Part shown: positions 18,039 to 27,325 of the stretch, in pieces | Layout of the letters: each line of letters opens with the position of its first letter | How positions within the stretch are numbered: position 1 is the first letter of the stretch | Assembly: GCF_026155325.1 (NCBI RefSeq) | Contig: NZ_JAPFPW010000013.1 | Location: forward strand, 32,818 to 96,817 | Origin: Desulfobotulus pelophilus | GTDB lineage: Bacteria > Desulfobacterota > Desulfobacteria > Desulfobacterales > ASO4-4 | Length of the DNA stretch: 64,000 nucleotides | Direction: 5' to 3' | The notes under the pieces: model-generated | What the model was told of the DNA's origin: nothing | The model's input: the letters and a program-made list of their open reading frames with translations, nothing else | The model's database searches: none | Program-made: the position numbers and the translations under genes

Positions 18039-18641
18039 TCAGCGGCAAAGCCTGTGAATGGTCTGCGCATGCCAGCGTCCCCGACCGGAGAAGGTGGGGA
18101 AATCGTTGTCCGTGAGGTAGGCTGCAATCTGCTCGTAGGTCATGTTGTCTTTTCGGAGTTTTTCGATGAGTTTCAGAATATATTTACGGCTGGTTTTCCG
18201 TACGTCATCTTCGCTTGTACCGAGTTCGGGAATCTGTCCGTCCTTACGGTCGGATCGTTCCGAAAGGGTTGCAGCTGGTGCGGGTGCCGGTGCAGGGGCT
18301 GGTGTGGCAATGGTCTCCATCAGCCTTTCGAGGCTGTCCGCAAGGCGCTCCAGAGCCTCTGCCTTCCGTTCCTCCGCTTCCGCTCTGCGGTCTTCCATAA
18401 AAAGGCGGTCCCTCTGGGTCTCCACAAAGGCTTCCAGGGTGCCGACCAGGGTCTGCATGGTTTCTTCCCGAACGACCGGAGCCGCATGGGGAGGCGTTCG
18501 GGGGGTTCGGCGATCCTGGCCGCTCCGTCTTTCCGAATGTCCGGTGCCGGGTGGGGTATCGTAATTACCCTTGGGTGGTTTGTTGAAGCGGCGTTCTTTC
18601 GCCGCAGTCTGGTTCCGTAAATTCTGAAGAAAATCATTCAT
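18039..18641 (-). CDS. Hypothetical protein with coiled coil and recombinase-like C-terminal helix-turn-helix
   Basis: I do not recognise a named family. The 200-residue protein has a basic, proline-rich N-terminus, a charged coiled coil at about 60-110 (RAEAEERKAEALERLADSLE), an Ala-Pro linker (TPAPAPAPAPAA) and a C-terminal domain. The last 35 residues, with TYEQIAAYLTDNDFPTFSGR and the ending HAQTIHRLCR, resemble the DNA-binding region of serine recombinases (YxxIAxxLNxxGIPTxxG). There is no catalytic recombinase domain, so a DNA-binding or chromosome-associated role is possible. A CAGGAT ribosome-binding site precedes the ATG. It shares a bidirectional terminator with the HNH gene. Confidence 0.75.
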   Translation of the reverse strand: MNDFLQNLRNQTAAKERRFNKPPKGNYDTPPGTGHSERRSGQDRRTPRTPPHAAPVVREETMQTLVGTLEAFVETQRDRLFMEDRRAEAEERKAEALERLADSLERLMETIATPAPAPAPAPAATLSERSDRKDGQIPELGTSEDDVRKTSRKYILKLIEKLRKDNMTYEQIAAYLTDNDFPTFSGRGRWHAQTIHRLCR

Positions 18642-18835
18642 GGAAAATCCTGTTCAAAGCTCGCTCTCTGGCGATAAAAAAATGATATCCATCGGTAAAA
18701 TGGAGAGGTAAAAAAACGTATGGTGTGAAATGTCCAGAAATTCCAATATAAGAATTTATTGCTAGGTTCATTGATATATCAGATGAAAGGGGATGTCAAT
18801 TGGCCTTGACAGCTGTATGGGTGCTTTTTTCCATA

Positions 18836-18873
18836 AAAATTGGGGGAGAAGCAGCTCATGCTGCTTCTCCCCC
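18836..18873 (-). terminator. Rho-independent terminator of the fadL-like gene
   Basis: A 14-bp perfect stem (18842-18855 with 18860-18873) with loop TCAT is followed on the minus strand by AATTTTTAT. It lies 30 bases after the fadL-like stop. Confidence 0.9.
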
Positions 18874-18903
18874 GTTGGGTTTTATGATTTTTTCCCTTTG
18901 TGT

Positions 18904-20271
18904 TTAGAAACGATAGGTAAAGGTTATGCCGGCACCCAGAAGGTGGCCGTCTGCCCTGGCGTGAACCCTTGGGTCGTTCAGCCCCGCAACCTCAAAGGCT
19001 TTATTGAGGTTCACGGATTCGCCGCCCACCTGTCGGGTCTGTTCTATGGCCGTATACTGCAGTATGGTGTCGATGGTCATGTTCTGGCCAATGTTGAATC
19101 CCGCACCAAAGGAGTAGGTCTTTTTATCCGCGTCGGGCCACATGGTGTCCAGGGTTCTGTCCGGAATAGGGGAAGGATCATAGAAGTAACCGGCCCGCAG
19201 GGTGAGAAGATCGTTTACGATGAACTCACCGCCGAAGCGGAGCTGTCGTGTGTTTTCCCATCGGCGCTGGGAGCTGATCTCATTTATACCGTAAGTATCA
19301 AACAGAGAGCCTGCAGCGATGTGTGTCAGAGGCTCTACCTGGTGCTGGTTGATGGACCATTCCGTCCATACCATGTCCATCTGGAGGGAAACACGGTCAT
19401 GGGGGGTATAGCGTACCCCTGCCTGTACCTGCTGGGGATGGTTGTAGTCCAGGGTTGTTTTGGCGACTTTACGGCCATTTTCAAATACATCACCTTCAAA
19501 ATCCGCATCCGTCTCGCTGCGGTAGGTCAGGCCCAGAGTCACCGTATCCGTAGGCCGGTACATAACACCCAGATTAAAGGAGTAGTTGACATCGTCTTTC
19601 AGTTCCACCTTTATGTGCTGGTAGCTCCCTCCGTTGGGTCCCAGTGCAGGGTTCGGTACCCATCTCATTACTTCGGCACCGGATTCGGACATGCCAACGG
19701 AAACGCCGAAGCCCAGAGAAAGCCGCTCATTTACCTTGTAGGCTACGGTGGGATTGATGACCTTGCGGTTGTAATAGGAGTGGTAGGAGCTGCGGGCCAG
19801 TGGATTAACGGCCGGGTCTTTGGGAAATTCCACTTCAAGGCCAAAGGGTGCATACACGCCCACGCCAAAGGCAATACGATCTGTTATGGGCATGGCAAAA
19901 CCCAGGTGGGGAGCGATGAGCAGGGGGGCGTCATCGGAAACGGATGCCTGATTGTCAAAGGTGGGCGTGTTCGGTGCCTGGAGATCGAAGCCTGCAAGTG
20001 GATGATTGGCAGCCGCTCCTTCTACATAAATATTTTTCAGCTTGATGGAAGGATCAATGAGGTGCACCCCTGCGGCCAGAGTTGGCCGGTCAATCTGAGT
20101 CAGTCCGGCGGGGTTGTAATACACGGCAAAGGGGTCATCGGCATAGGCACTGTACGCACCGCCCATGGCGGCGGCCTTGGCCCCGATACCGAAGGTGTCA
20201 ACGCAGCCGGCATGGGCCACTCCTGCACCGAAAGTAAGGGCTGCTGCCAGACAGAACAACTTCTTTTTCAT
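18904..20271 (-). CDS. OmpP1/FadL/TodX family outer-membrane transporter
   Basis: This 455-residue outer-membrane beta barrel probably imports long-chain fatty acids or other hydrophobic compounds. It has a signal peptide (MKKKLFCLAAALTFGAGVAHA) and then the plug-domain start typical of the family: GIGAKAAAMGGAYSAYADDP, then YYNPAGL. The C-terminus ends in alternating residues with terminal Phe (ITFTYRF), the outer-membrane assembly signal. An AAGGAGG ribosome-binding site precedes the ATG. A 9-bp operator-like inverted repeat lies about 80-105 bases upstream. A strong terminator follows. Confidence 0.92.
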   Translation of the reverse strand: MKKKLFCLAAALTFGAGVAHAGCVDTFGIGAKAAAMGGAYSAYADDPFAVYYNPAGLTQIDRPTLAAGVHLIDPSIKLKNIYVEGAAANHPLAGFDLQAPNTPTFDNQASVSDDAPLLIAPHLGFAMPITDRIAFGVGVYAPFGLEVEFPKDPAVNPLARSSYHSYYNRKVINPTVAYKVNERLSLGFGVSVGMSESGAEVMRWVPNPALGPNGGSYQHIKVELKDDVNYSFNLGVMYRPTDTVTLGLTYRSETDADFEGDVFENGRKVAKTTLDYNHPQQVQAGVRYTPHDRVSLQMDMVWTEWSINQHQVEPLTHIAAGSLFDTYGINEISSQRRWENTRQLRFGGEFIVNDLLTLRAGYFYDPSPIPDRTLDTMWPDADKKTYSFGAGFNIGQNMTIDTILQYTAIEQTRQVGGESVNLNKAFEVAGLNDPRVHARADGHLLGAGITFTYRF

Positions 20272-20351
20272 GAATGCCTCCTTGGTGGTTGAAACGTGAA
20301 CAATCCCTTGGTGTGTGGACCGTTTGTTGTCGGGATCTCCCGGATCAGATG

Positions 20352-20376
20352 GTATGCAAAGATTTTTTTTGCATAC
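20352..20376. promoter_or_regulatory. Operator-like inverted repeat upstream of the fadL-like gene
   Basis: GTATGCAAA (20352-20360) and TTTGCATAC (20368-20376) form a perfect 9-bp inverted repeat separated by seven bases. It lies 81-105 bases upstream of the start codon. It has the form of a dimeric regulator site, although no regulator can be named from sequence. Confidence 0.45.
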
Positions 20377-20517
20377 ACAGGTCTGGCAAGAGAACTCGAA
20401 TTGACCAAATGTTCATCTGTTGGCGCTTGGAATAAGGATTGTGAAAAGCGAACGGTGTTTCACATGTAGCGGAGAGAAGATGCGAAGTCAAGAAAAAATA
20501 CAGGGTCCGGAAGGAAA

Positions 20518-20540
20518 AGAAAGGGGCCCCAAGGCCCCTT
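20518..20540 (-). terminator. Terminator after the FG-GAP gene
   Basis: AAGGGGCC pairs with GGCCCCTT (8 bp, loop CCAA), and on the minus strand it is followed by TCTTTTCC. It lies about 10 bases after the stop of the gene at 20551-22005. Confidence 0.75.
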
Positions 20541-20550
20541 AAGGGTGTAC

Positions 20551-22005
20551 TCAGCGGAAAAGAGCGCAGGTCACAAAGCGGGTTTCCGGAGAAAGGGAGA
20601 GGTCTCCACCACCTTTTACAACAGCCAGTATGACTTTAGCCGGTTCTTCTTTGCTTGCAGGAAGTAGAATAAAGTCGGCAATATAGCCATCAAGCTCCGG
20701 TGTTTCAGCCGCTATTTCCATTTCATATCCGTTCCACGAAAGGAGGTGGAGGCTTCCCGTGCGAAAGATACGAAGGCGCTGGAAAAGACGACCCGCTGCC
20801 TCCACATTGCGCAGAACCAAAAGGCTTTCCGTACCGTCCGGATCGGCAAGAATCCGGGTGCGACCGGTAAAATAGTGGCGACTGCTGGAAGCTTCCCGTC
20901 CGCTTTTTTCCGCATAATCCATGGAAACGGGAAGGCCGGCATAGGCAAGGCGACTTTCCCAGAAGGATTCCTTTTTGTCGGAGAGGAGGGATAGGGTGCC
21001 GTTATCCGCTATATACAGATAGTCGTTCAGGCTGTTGCCCCGTATGCGCAGGGGAATAGCGTCAAAAAGATGGACTTCCGGATGGCTGCTTTCGCTGAGG
21101 AGTATCCGGTTGTTGCCGAGCCGGGCTTCTGCCACAGGACCGGAAAAAAGTTCGTCCCGGAAGCCCCGCATGCGGGTGAGCATAACGGCTTCGCCCAGTC
21201 TGTTGCGGCTTTTGACAAAAAAACGATTTTCCGGTCCGGCAACGGAGCGCAAATTTCCTTTTTCATATACCAGCACCTGAGATCGCATTCTCTGGGTGTT
21301 GGGGTTAATGGCCGTGAGCCAGATTTCCGCACGGCCATCTCCGCTGGTATCCATGACATCCATGCGCAGGGCATTTTCGTGGGCGGGCAGCGTAAGGGAT
21401 GCAAGGGTTGTCTGAAGGTCGGGGTCCATGACGCGGATATCCCTTCTATCCACAAGAACGATTTCCCTTTTACCATCTCCCGTAAGATCTCCGCTGTCCA
21501 TGGAAAGGACAGAGCCTTTTTCGGGAGCTGTCATGTGGATGACCTCAAAGGAGGGGCCGGACTGGCCTTTCTGCCGGGCAGCGGGAAGGGGCAGGGCCTG
21601 TGCCGGTACGGGGGGTCTTTCCGTGAAAAAAGTCAGAACCGCATCTCCGAAAGTGGTGATTTCCGGTAGTACATCTCCCTCATCTGTTGTGCTGTTTCTG
21701 CGGGAAAGGGCTACCTTATCCGTGGCAAGATGAATGAGGGCCAGATCGGTCACCATGGTACCGCCAAAGGCTGTGAGGCGGGTACGGATTTCAAAATCTG
21801 CCTCGTCGGGATTCCGGGCCAGCCTGCCCGCTGCGGCCATCTGGGCATCCAGCAGCGAGGTGATGCCATGGCCGAGAAACTGCAGATCTCCGGAAGCATG
21901 GACGGTTGTGGGGGCAATGCGCAGGGTTTCGGCTGCATGGAGAGAGGAAGATGCCATACTAAGGAAGCAGGCGAGGTAAAGGAAAAGGTTGACGGGGCGG
22001 CGCAT
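20551..22005 (-). CDS. Secreted FG-GAP/VCBS-repeat protein
   Basis: This exported protein of 484 residues probably has a beta-propeller region and is unassigned in function. A signal peptide (MRRPVNLFLYLACFLSMASS) is followed by an N-terminal alpha/beta domain like those that measure envelope or lipoprotein state. Calcium-binding FG-GAP-type segments follow: SGDLTGDGKREIVLVD and DTSGDGRAEIWL. I chose the ATG at 22005 because AAGGAG lies nine bases before it; the ATG 42 bases upstream has none. It is divergent from the porin gene and has its own terminator. Co-location with two outer-membrane proteins suggests an envelope role. Confidence 0.78.
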   Translation of the reverse strand: MRRPVNLFLYLACFLSMASSSLHAAETLRIAPTTVHASGDLQFLGHGITSLLDAQMAAAGRLARNPDEADFEIRTRLTAFGGTMVTDLALIHLATDKVALSRRNSTTDEGDVLPEITTFGDAVLTFFTERPPVPAQALPLPAARQKGQSGPSFEVIHMTAPEKGSVLSMDSGDLTGDGKREIVLVDRRDIRVMDPDLQTTLASLTLPAHENALRMDVMDTSGDGRAEIWLTAINPNTQRMRSQVLVYEKGNLRSVAGPENRFFVKSRNRLGEAVMLTRMRGFRDELFSGPVAEARLGNNRILLSESSHPEVHLFDAIPLRIRGNSLNDYLYIADNGTLSLLSDKKESFWESRLAYAGLPVSMDYAEKSGREASSSRHYFTGRTRILADPDGTESLLVLRNVEAAGRLFQRLRIFRTGSLHLLSWNGYEMEIAAETPELDGYIADFILLPASKEEPAKVILAVVKGGGDLSLSPETRFVTCALFR

Positions 22006-22088
22006 GATGAATAACTCCTTTGTTGGCGGGGAATGGTCTGCAAGCACTGTCCGGAAACGATGTCCCCATTTCTATAAGAGATTTTTGG

Positions 22089-22114
22089 TTTTTATGCAAA
22101 GGGTCGCATAAAAA
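22089..22114. promoter_or_regulatory. Inverted repeat upstream of the porin promoter
   Basis: TTTTTATGC (22089-22097) and GCATAAAAA (22106-22114) form a 9-bp inverted repeat with an eight-base spacer. It sits just upstream of the proposed -35 box, in the region shared by two divergent genes. The A-tract follows rather than precedes the stem, so it does not look like a terminator. Confidence 0.4.
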
Positions 22115-22137
22115 AAACGCTGTTTTGAAAAACTGTG

Positions 22138-22167
22138 TTGACTTATCTTTTCCGCAGATGGTAATCA
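22138..22167 (+). promoter_or_regulatory. Sigma-70-type promoter of the porin gene
   Basis: TTGACT at 22138-22143 and TAATCA at 22162-22167 are separated by 18 bases. The leader to the porin start codon is about 85 bases. Confidence 0.5.
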
Positions 22168-22260
22168 TAGACCTGTATTTTTCTGACAAGGAGAAGGGTC
22201 AGGCCTTGCGGAAAACAAAAAGAGGAAGTTCATTTACCGTACTTTTCAAGGAGAATGCCC

Positions 22261-23499
22261 ATGAAAAAGTTGTTTGTTTCCGCCGTTGCGGGTTTGGCCA
22301 TGCTTGGTCTTGCCCTGCCGGCAGCAGCCATGGATCATGAGTTTGGCGGTTATTGGAGAACCCGTGCTGTGGCAACGGGTGATTTTAACAACATGAATGA
22401 TGCCAGCTATGTGGATACCCGTACCCGTCTGTTCTACACGGCCAAATTTTCTGACAACCTGAAGTTTGTCAACAAATTTGAGTTCAACACCGTGTGGGGT
22501 GACGATGACGGTGGTGATATCAGTGCTGACGGCAAGAATGACTGGCGCATCAAGAATTCCTATGTAGACATGACCTTTGGTGACTGGAATGCCACCGTAG
22601 GTATCCAGGGTGGTGTGATTGCCCGTGGTTTCCTTTTTGATGATGATTTTTCCGGTGCTGTGGTAACCTATAAAGCCGCTGGTTTTGATGTTCCCGTCAT
22701 GTGGATTAAGCACACAGAAGGCTCTTACGGTGGTGCCGGTAGTGGCGATAATGATTATGACGTCGATTATCTGGTTGTGAATCCTACCGTTGCCCTTTCT
22801 GACCAGCTGTCCCTTAATCCTGTTTTCATGTGGGTACGTTCTGAAGATGCCAGCCAGTCAAATGGTTTTGGTGTTAACTTCGGATTTACCCCGGAAGATG
22901 TGAATCTTTTCTATCTCGGCTTGAATGCTGACATGGATTTCGGTATGGGTTCCGCATGGTTTACCGGTATTTATCAGTTCGGCAGCATTGACCATGCTCC
23001 TCTGGCAGGTTCCACAAGCACAGATGTTAAAGCCTACCTTGTTGCCCTTGGTGGTAACGTGGATCTGGGTGCTTTTAATGTTCACGGTGAAATGTTCTAC
23101 GCCTCCGGTAACGACAGTGGCAGCGACTATGAGCAGTTCTTTGTGCCTGCCGGTCAGTCCTACTACTGGTCTGAAATTATGGGTCTTGGAACTTTTGATA
23201 ACTATGGTTCCAATGGTTCCCCTGAAGATGCAATTGGTAACATCATGGCCTTCAATCTGGGTGCCTCCATGTCTCCCATTGAAAAGCTGACCGTGACCGC
23301 TGATATCTGGTATGCGCAGCTGGCTGAAAAAGATATAAATGGCGAAGATGAGCTGGGAACGGAACTGAACCTGAAAGCTTCCTACAAGCTGATGGATAAC
23401 CTGAATGTAGATGTGGTGGGTGCCTATCTCTTTGCCGGTGATGCCACAGGTAAAGATGATCCCTGGCTGGTTGGTACTCAGCTTTCTCTGAAATTCTAA
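22261..23499 (+). CDS. Outer-membrane porin
   Basis: This 412-residue outer-membrane beta barrel is likely a general porin. It has a signal peptide (MKKLFVSAVAGLAMLGLALP), then a mature start EFGGYWRTRA, many aromatic-girdle strands, acidic loops and a C-terminal Phe (GTQLSLKF) typical of barrels. ATG 22261 is used rather than ATG 22255 because AAGGAG is then seven bases away. Codon use (many Gly, Asp and Asn codons) suggests an abundant protein. A promoter, a leader and a strong terminator surround this single-gene unit. Confidence 0.88.
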   Translation: MKKLFVSAVAGLAMLGLALPAAAMDHEFGGYWRTRAVATGDFNNMNDASYVDTRTRLFYTAKFSDNLKFVNKFEFNTVWGDDDGGDISADGKNDWRIKNSYVDMTFGDWNATVGIQGGVIARGFLFDDDFSGAVVTYKAAGFDVPVMWIKHTEGSYGGAGSGDNDYDVDYLVVNPTVALSDQLSLNPVFMWVRSEDASQSNGFGVNFGFTPEDVNLFYLGLNADMDFGMGSAWFTGIYQFGSIDHAPLAGSTSTDVKAYLVALGGNVDLGAFNVHGEMFYASGNDSGSDYEQFFVPAGQSYYWSEIMGLGTFDNYGSNGSPEDAIGNIMAFNLGASMSPIEKLTVTADIWYAQLAEKDINGEDELGTELNLKASYKLMDNLNVDVVGAYLFAGDATGKDDPWLVGTQLSLKF

Positions 23500-23550
23500 T
23501 TCCTGATACTGTAATTCGGGAAAAAGAGGTTCATGGCTTATAAGTAAGAT

Positions 23551-23592
23551 CAACCCGGAAGGTGCTGCAAAGCCCTTCCGGGTTGTTTTTTT
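23551..23592 (+). terminator. Rho-independent terminator of the porin gene
   Basis: A 12-bp perfect stem (CAACCCGGAAGG with CCTTCCGGGTTG) and an 11-base loop are followed by eight T. Confidence 0.93.
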
Positions 23593-23916
23593 TATCCCTT
23601 TGTGACCTCAGAGCGCCCGCGGCACACAGTGAAGTATTGCCAAACGCCGGGGTCAGGAATCATGCACAGTTTTACCCGCAGGTCGCCCACCGGCCTGTTG
23701 CCGCCGCATGGTACAGAAGAAAGGGGTCCTGTACTTTTGCTTGCCCGCAACCCTTGACAAAGCCTTATTTACCATCGGGTAGCGCAGACGTAAAAAACTT
23801 GTAGCCCAAACCAAAAGAGCGAAACCCGGAAGGTTTACGCTCTTTTGTAGGATATGTGCTGTTTGTTTTGTAAAGCGCGTTGCTGAGATTTGCGAGCTGT
23901 CTGTTATGGTTGTTTT
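23593..23916. other. Intergenic region between porin and gatB
   Basis: The left 200 bases hold no recognisable gene. Near the right end, at 23813-23846, lies a bidirectional terminator described separately. The sequence between is GC-rich with short open frames that lack starts or ribosome-binding sites. Confidence 0.5.
23813..23847 (-). terminator. Bidirectional terminator serving gatB
   Basis: AAAAGAGCG pairs with CGCTCTTTT, extended by AAACC/GGTTT with one bulged base and a five-base loop. Its A/T ends allow use on either strand, and the only upstream gene without another terminator is gatB on the minus strand. Confidence 0.8.
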
Positions 23917-25350
23917 TTATTGTAGCATGCGCTGAAGCAGTTCCGTTACCATCTTCGGGTTGGCCTGCCCCCGGCTGGCCTTCATGATCTTGCCCATGAA
24001 AAAGGCCATGAGCTTGGTTTTGCCGCCCTTATAAGCTTCCACCTCCGCAGGGTTTTCCTCCAGCACTCTGAGAACCATGGTTTCCAGTTCCGATGTGTCG
24101 GACACCTGGGAAAGCCCTTTTTCATGGATGATAGCCTGTGCCGTCTTTTGGGTTTCCGCCATTTCCTCCAAAACTTCTTTGGCTATTTTGTCGTTGATCT
24201 CTCCCTTTTCCAGAAGCTGCAGCAGTTCTCCCAGGGCTTCCGCCGATATGGGGGTGCTGTCAATGGACAGACCCTTTGCGTTGAGAAGACCCAGCAGATG
24301 AACGGCCACCCAGCTGGTGCAGCGTCGTACATTGTTGCTTGTTGTCAGGCAGGACTCAAAGTAATCCGCAAGCTCCCTTGAAGCGGTCAGGGTGGCTGCA
24401 TCATCGGGTTTCAGGCCCATTTCGTTTATGAAACGGAGTTTTCTGGCCTCCGGCAGTTCAGGAAGGTTTTTTTGAATTACCTGAATCCAGTTTTCATCCA
24501 GTACAAGGGGTACGAGGTCAGGATCGGGGAAGTAGCGGTAATCATGGGCCTCTTCCTTGCTGCGCATGGCAAAGCTCTGATTTTTCACACTGTCCCAGAG
24601 TCTTGTTTCCTGGGTGATGGTTCCCCCGCTGCGCAGGATGCTTTCCTGTCGCTTGATTTCATAGGAAATGGCTTTTTCAATATAGCGGAAGGAGTTCAGG
24701 TTTTTCAGCTCCGTGCGGGTTCCAAGCTTTGTTTCTCCCTTCGGGCGCAGGGATACGTTGGCATCACAGCGGAAGCTGCCCTCTTCCATATTACCGTCGC
24801 AGACATCCAGATAACGGACAATGGCGTGAAGCTGGCGCAGATAGGCCACAGCCTCGGCAGGGGATGACAGGTCCGGTTCACTGACCACTTCAATGAGGGG
24901 AGTGCCCGCACGGTTCAGATCCACAAGGCTGGCAGGGCGAAAGGGGTCGTGGCTGGATTTACCCGCATCCTCTTCCATGTGGATGCGGGTAATGCCGATG
25001 CGTTTTTTTTCCGGCCTGCCTTCCATCTCAATTTCCAGCCAGCCGTGTTCGCCTATGGGCATGGTAAATTGGGAAATCTGGTAGGCTTTAGGAAGGTCCG
25101 GATAAAAATAATTTTTCCGGTCAAACCGGCTTTCCCGGTTCAGAGTGCAATGGGTAGCCAGAACAGCCTTTACCGCTAGCTCGGCAGCTTTCCGGTTGAG
25201 CACGGGAAGGCTGCCGGGAAGGGCCAGACATACGGGGCAGGTGTGGGCATTGGGAGCCGCACCAAAGGCCGTGGAGCAGTTGCAGAATATTTTGCTGGCG
25301 GTTTTGAGCTGAACATGCACCTCAAGGCCGATGACGGGTTCAAAATCCAT
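23917..25350 (-). CDS. gatB: Aspartyl/glutamyl-tRNA amidotransferase subunit B
   Basis: GatB is the kinase and tRNA-binding subunit of GatCAB, which converts Glu-tRNA(Gln) or Asp-tRNA(Asn) into the amidated forms. The 477-residue protein starts [12 protein letters not shown], with [12 protein letters not shown] and [12 protein letters not shown] as in all GatB. It also has [19 protein letters not shown] and a YqeY-like C-terminal tail ([12 protein letters not shown]). The ATG at 25350 fits the family start; in-frame upstream ATGs precede a non-conserved stretch. gatA and gatC are not in this window. Confidence 0.96.
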   Translation of the reverse strand: MDFEPVIGLEVHVQLKTASKIFCNCSTAFGAAPNAHTCPVCLALPGSLPVLNRKAAELAVKAVLATHCTLNRESRFDRKNYFYPDLPKAYQISQFTMPIGEHGWLEIEMEGRPEKKRIGITRIHMEEDAGKSSHDPFRPASLVDLNRAGTPLIEVVSEPDLSSPAEAVAYLRQLHAIVRYLDVCDGNMEEGSFRCDANVSLRPKGETKLGTRTELKNLNSFRYIEKAISYEIKRQESILRSGGTITQETRLWDSVKNQSFAMRSKEEAHDYRYFPDPDLVPLVLDENWIQVIQKNLPELPEARKLRFINEMGLKPDDAATLTASRELADYFESCLTTSNNVRRCTSWVAVHLLGLLNAKGLSIDSTPISAEALGELLQLLEKGEINDKIAKEVLEEMAETQKTAQAIIHEKGLSQVSDTSELETMVLRVLEENPAEVEAYKGGKTKLMAFFMGKIMKASRGQANPKMVTELLQRMLQ

Positions 25351-25555
25351 GGGTTGATCCTTAGCTCTGGTTTGTTTTCGTTCACATCCGGACGAACAAG
25401 AAAAATTAGTATGCATACGCTTTTGTGTCAATCCTCTTGAAGGGGAAGAAGGGGGGCTTTTATGCTTTACAAGGCTTGGAAAAAATCGGAAAAGGACCTT
25501 TGCGCCACCATTGGTGGAGTTGTTGTAGGACATCGGGTCTGTAAGGAGGAATCTG

Positions 25556-25744
25556 TTGGCTTTTTTTCTCTGTGTCATCGGTATGGTTATGATAGTGGAA
25601 GGTATTCCTTACTTTGCCTTTCCGGAAAAAATGAAGCGCATGCTGGCTGAAATGCAGAAGCTTCCTGCTGCAAGGCTCCGTCGCTTCGGATTTGTGCTCA
25701 TGATGGTGGGATTGGCCCTGGTCTATCTGGGGCGGGGGCTGTAG
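25556..25744 (+). CDS. DUF2065 (YjeT-like) small membrane protein
   Basis: This 62-residue inner-membrane protein has two hydrophobic segments. The signature [17 protein letters not shown] and the end [18 protein letters not shown] match the DUF2065/YjeT family, whose role is unknown. It starts at TTG 25556, since AAGGAGGA lies five bases before it and no ATG is suitable. It stands alone between gatB (divergent) and queA. Confidence 0.82.
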   Translation: MAFFLCVIGMVMIVEGIPYFAFPEKMKRMLAEMQKLPAARLRRFGFVLMMVGLALVYLGRGL

Positions 25745-26063
25745 TCGTTTTTGGCGTCTGTGTGAAAAGAGCTTGCTGTTCCGGTAACATGAATCCGGTT
25801 TTTTACTCAGACGCAGCCTTTTTTCCTGCCCTCCTGACTTTATCCTGATTGGAAGTCTGGTTTTCCAGTGCTGGCCCTGGGTCGTGGACAGGCCGAAATT
25901 CTGTCTCCTTATCTTTCCGATCGGCCGGGTGTCATTTTTCAGGGGGAATGGTGCAGGGCCTGCTCTGTGGGATGGGGCTTTTATCTTGATTCAGATAGAA
26001 ATAGCTGAACAAGGGTGGTAACCAGAATAAAGAATAGATTTCGTTTGTTTGAAAGGGTTTTCC
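25745..26063. other. Intergenic region before queA
   Basis: No gene is seen in these 319 bases. A long-range inverted repeat, GCGTCTG (about 25755) with CAGACGC (about 25809), encloses roughly 50 bases including CCGG/CCGG followed by six T. That inner part could act as a weak terminator for the DUF2065 gene. The right half presumably holds the queA promoter, but no clear boxes are visible. Confidence 0.35.
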
Positions 26064-27122
26064 ATGTTCAGCCTTTCGGATTATGCTTATCATCTGCCTC
26101 CCGAACTGATAGCGGATCGTCCCGTTCCGGAAAGGGATACCTCCCGTCTTCTGGTGCTGGATCGCAGAAGTGGTTTTCTGTCTCATCATTTTTTTACGGA
26201 TGTGACAAGTCTGTTTCGGGCTGGAGATCTTCTGATCGTTAATGATACCCGGGTGATACCTGCAAGACTCCATGGCACAAAGATAAGTGGCGGCAGGGTG
26301 GAGATTCTGCTTCTGGATTATGTGGGAGGATGTCTTCATCTGGAAAAGAATGGCTTTTTTCAGTGCTCCTGCCTGATGAAGGCATCCAAAAGACCGGCTC
26401 AGGGGAGCCGGATTCTGATCGGAGACCGCCTGCAGGCGAGGGTGGAGGAGTTGGAGGCGGATGGTTCTGTTATTTTGTCCTTTCATTCAGAGGCTCCCAT
26501 GCCTCAGGCACTTCTGGAAGCAGGCAGCCTGCCCCTGCCTCCCTATATTGAACGGAAAGAGGAAGATCCGGAAGATGCCCTTCACTACCAGACCGTGTAT
26601 GCGCGGAAGGAAGGGGCTGTGGCGGCACCAACGGCCGGTCTGCACTTTACGGATCGCCTTCTTGGGCATTTACGGTCTATGGGCGTGGAAGTACAGCCGC
26701 TGACCCTGCATGTGGGCTATGGCACCTTTGCCCCTGTCCGGGTGGACGATATCCGGAGTCACAGAATGCACCATGAGCGATTTGAGATCGGGGAAGAAAC
26801 AGCGTCTGCCATTTTGAAGGCAAAGGCTGAAAAAAGAAGGGTGATTGCCGTGGGAACTACCTGCGTGCGTACCCTGGAGTATGCGGCCGCACAGGAAGGC
26901 GGGTTGAAGCCGGGTGGGGGATCCTGTGATCTGTTCATTTATCCCGGCTTTTCCTTCCGGGTTGTGGATGTCATGCTCACCAATTTTCATCTGCCGGAAA
27001 CCACTCTCATGATGCTGGTATCCGCCTTCGGAGGCTATGAACATATTCAAAATGCCTACAAAGAAGCCATCGCAAAGAGGTATCGTTTTTTCAGTTATGG
27101 GGATGCCATGCTGATGATCTGA
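26064..27122 (+). CDS. queA: S-adenosylmethionine:tRNA ribosyltransferase-isomerase
   Basis: QueA transfers and rearranges the ribosyl group of SAM onto preQ1-tRNA to give epoxyqueuosine. The 352-residue protein begins FSLSDYAYHLPPELIADRPV and contains LLIVNDTRVIPARLHG, AAPTAGLHFT and GTTCVRTLE, all strongly conserved in QueA. ATG 26064 follows AAAGGG, and ATG 26049 is less likely. The tgt gene follows on the same strand, giving two successive queuosine steps. Confidence 0.96.
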   Translation: MFSLSDYAYHLPPELIADRPVPERDTSRLLVLDRRSGFLSHHFFTDVTSLFRAGDLLIVNDTRVIPARLHGTKISGGRVEILLLDYVGGCLHLEKNGFFQCSCLMKASKRPAQGSRILIGDRLQARVEELEADGSVILSFHSEAPMPQALLEAGSLPLPPYIERKEEDPEDALHYQTVYARKEGAVAAPTAGLHFTDRLLGHLRSMGVEVQPLTLHVGYGTFAPVRVDDIRSHRMHHERFEIGEETASAILKAKAEKRRVIAVGTTCVRTLEYAAAQEGGLKPGGGSCDLFIYPGFSFRVVDVMLTNFHLPETTLMMLVSAFGGYEHIQNAYKEAIAKRYRFFSYGDAMLMI

Positions 27123-27325
27123 TTTCAGTCGGATTTTGTAGCTGTTTTGCTTGGTTTTTTTGAACTGACGAGGCTATCATTTTATTGGTTCGGTTTTTGT
27201 GCAAGGGATCCCCTGCATCTGTCGGCCAGAAATGGCCATTATCAAACGGAAAAGGCAGGGAAGAATGAGGTCTGGCTGTATTCCGCTTTTTCCCTGAAAC
27301 CTGTTGGAAAGAAATTCGAAAGACC

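Noticed and set aside
25462..25650. Open frame with a good G-rich ribosome-binding site overlapping the DUF2065 gene
   Set aside because: It overlaps the well-supported DUF2065 gene in another frame for most of its length, and its translation has no recognisable pattern. The TTG start with AAGGAGGA for DUF2065 is better supported.
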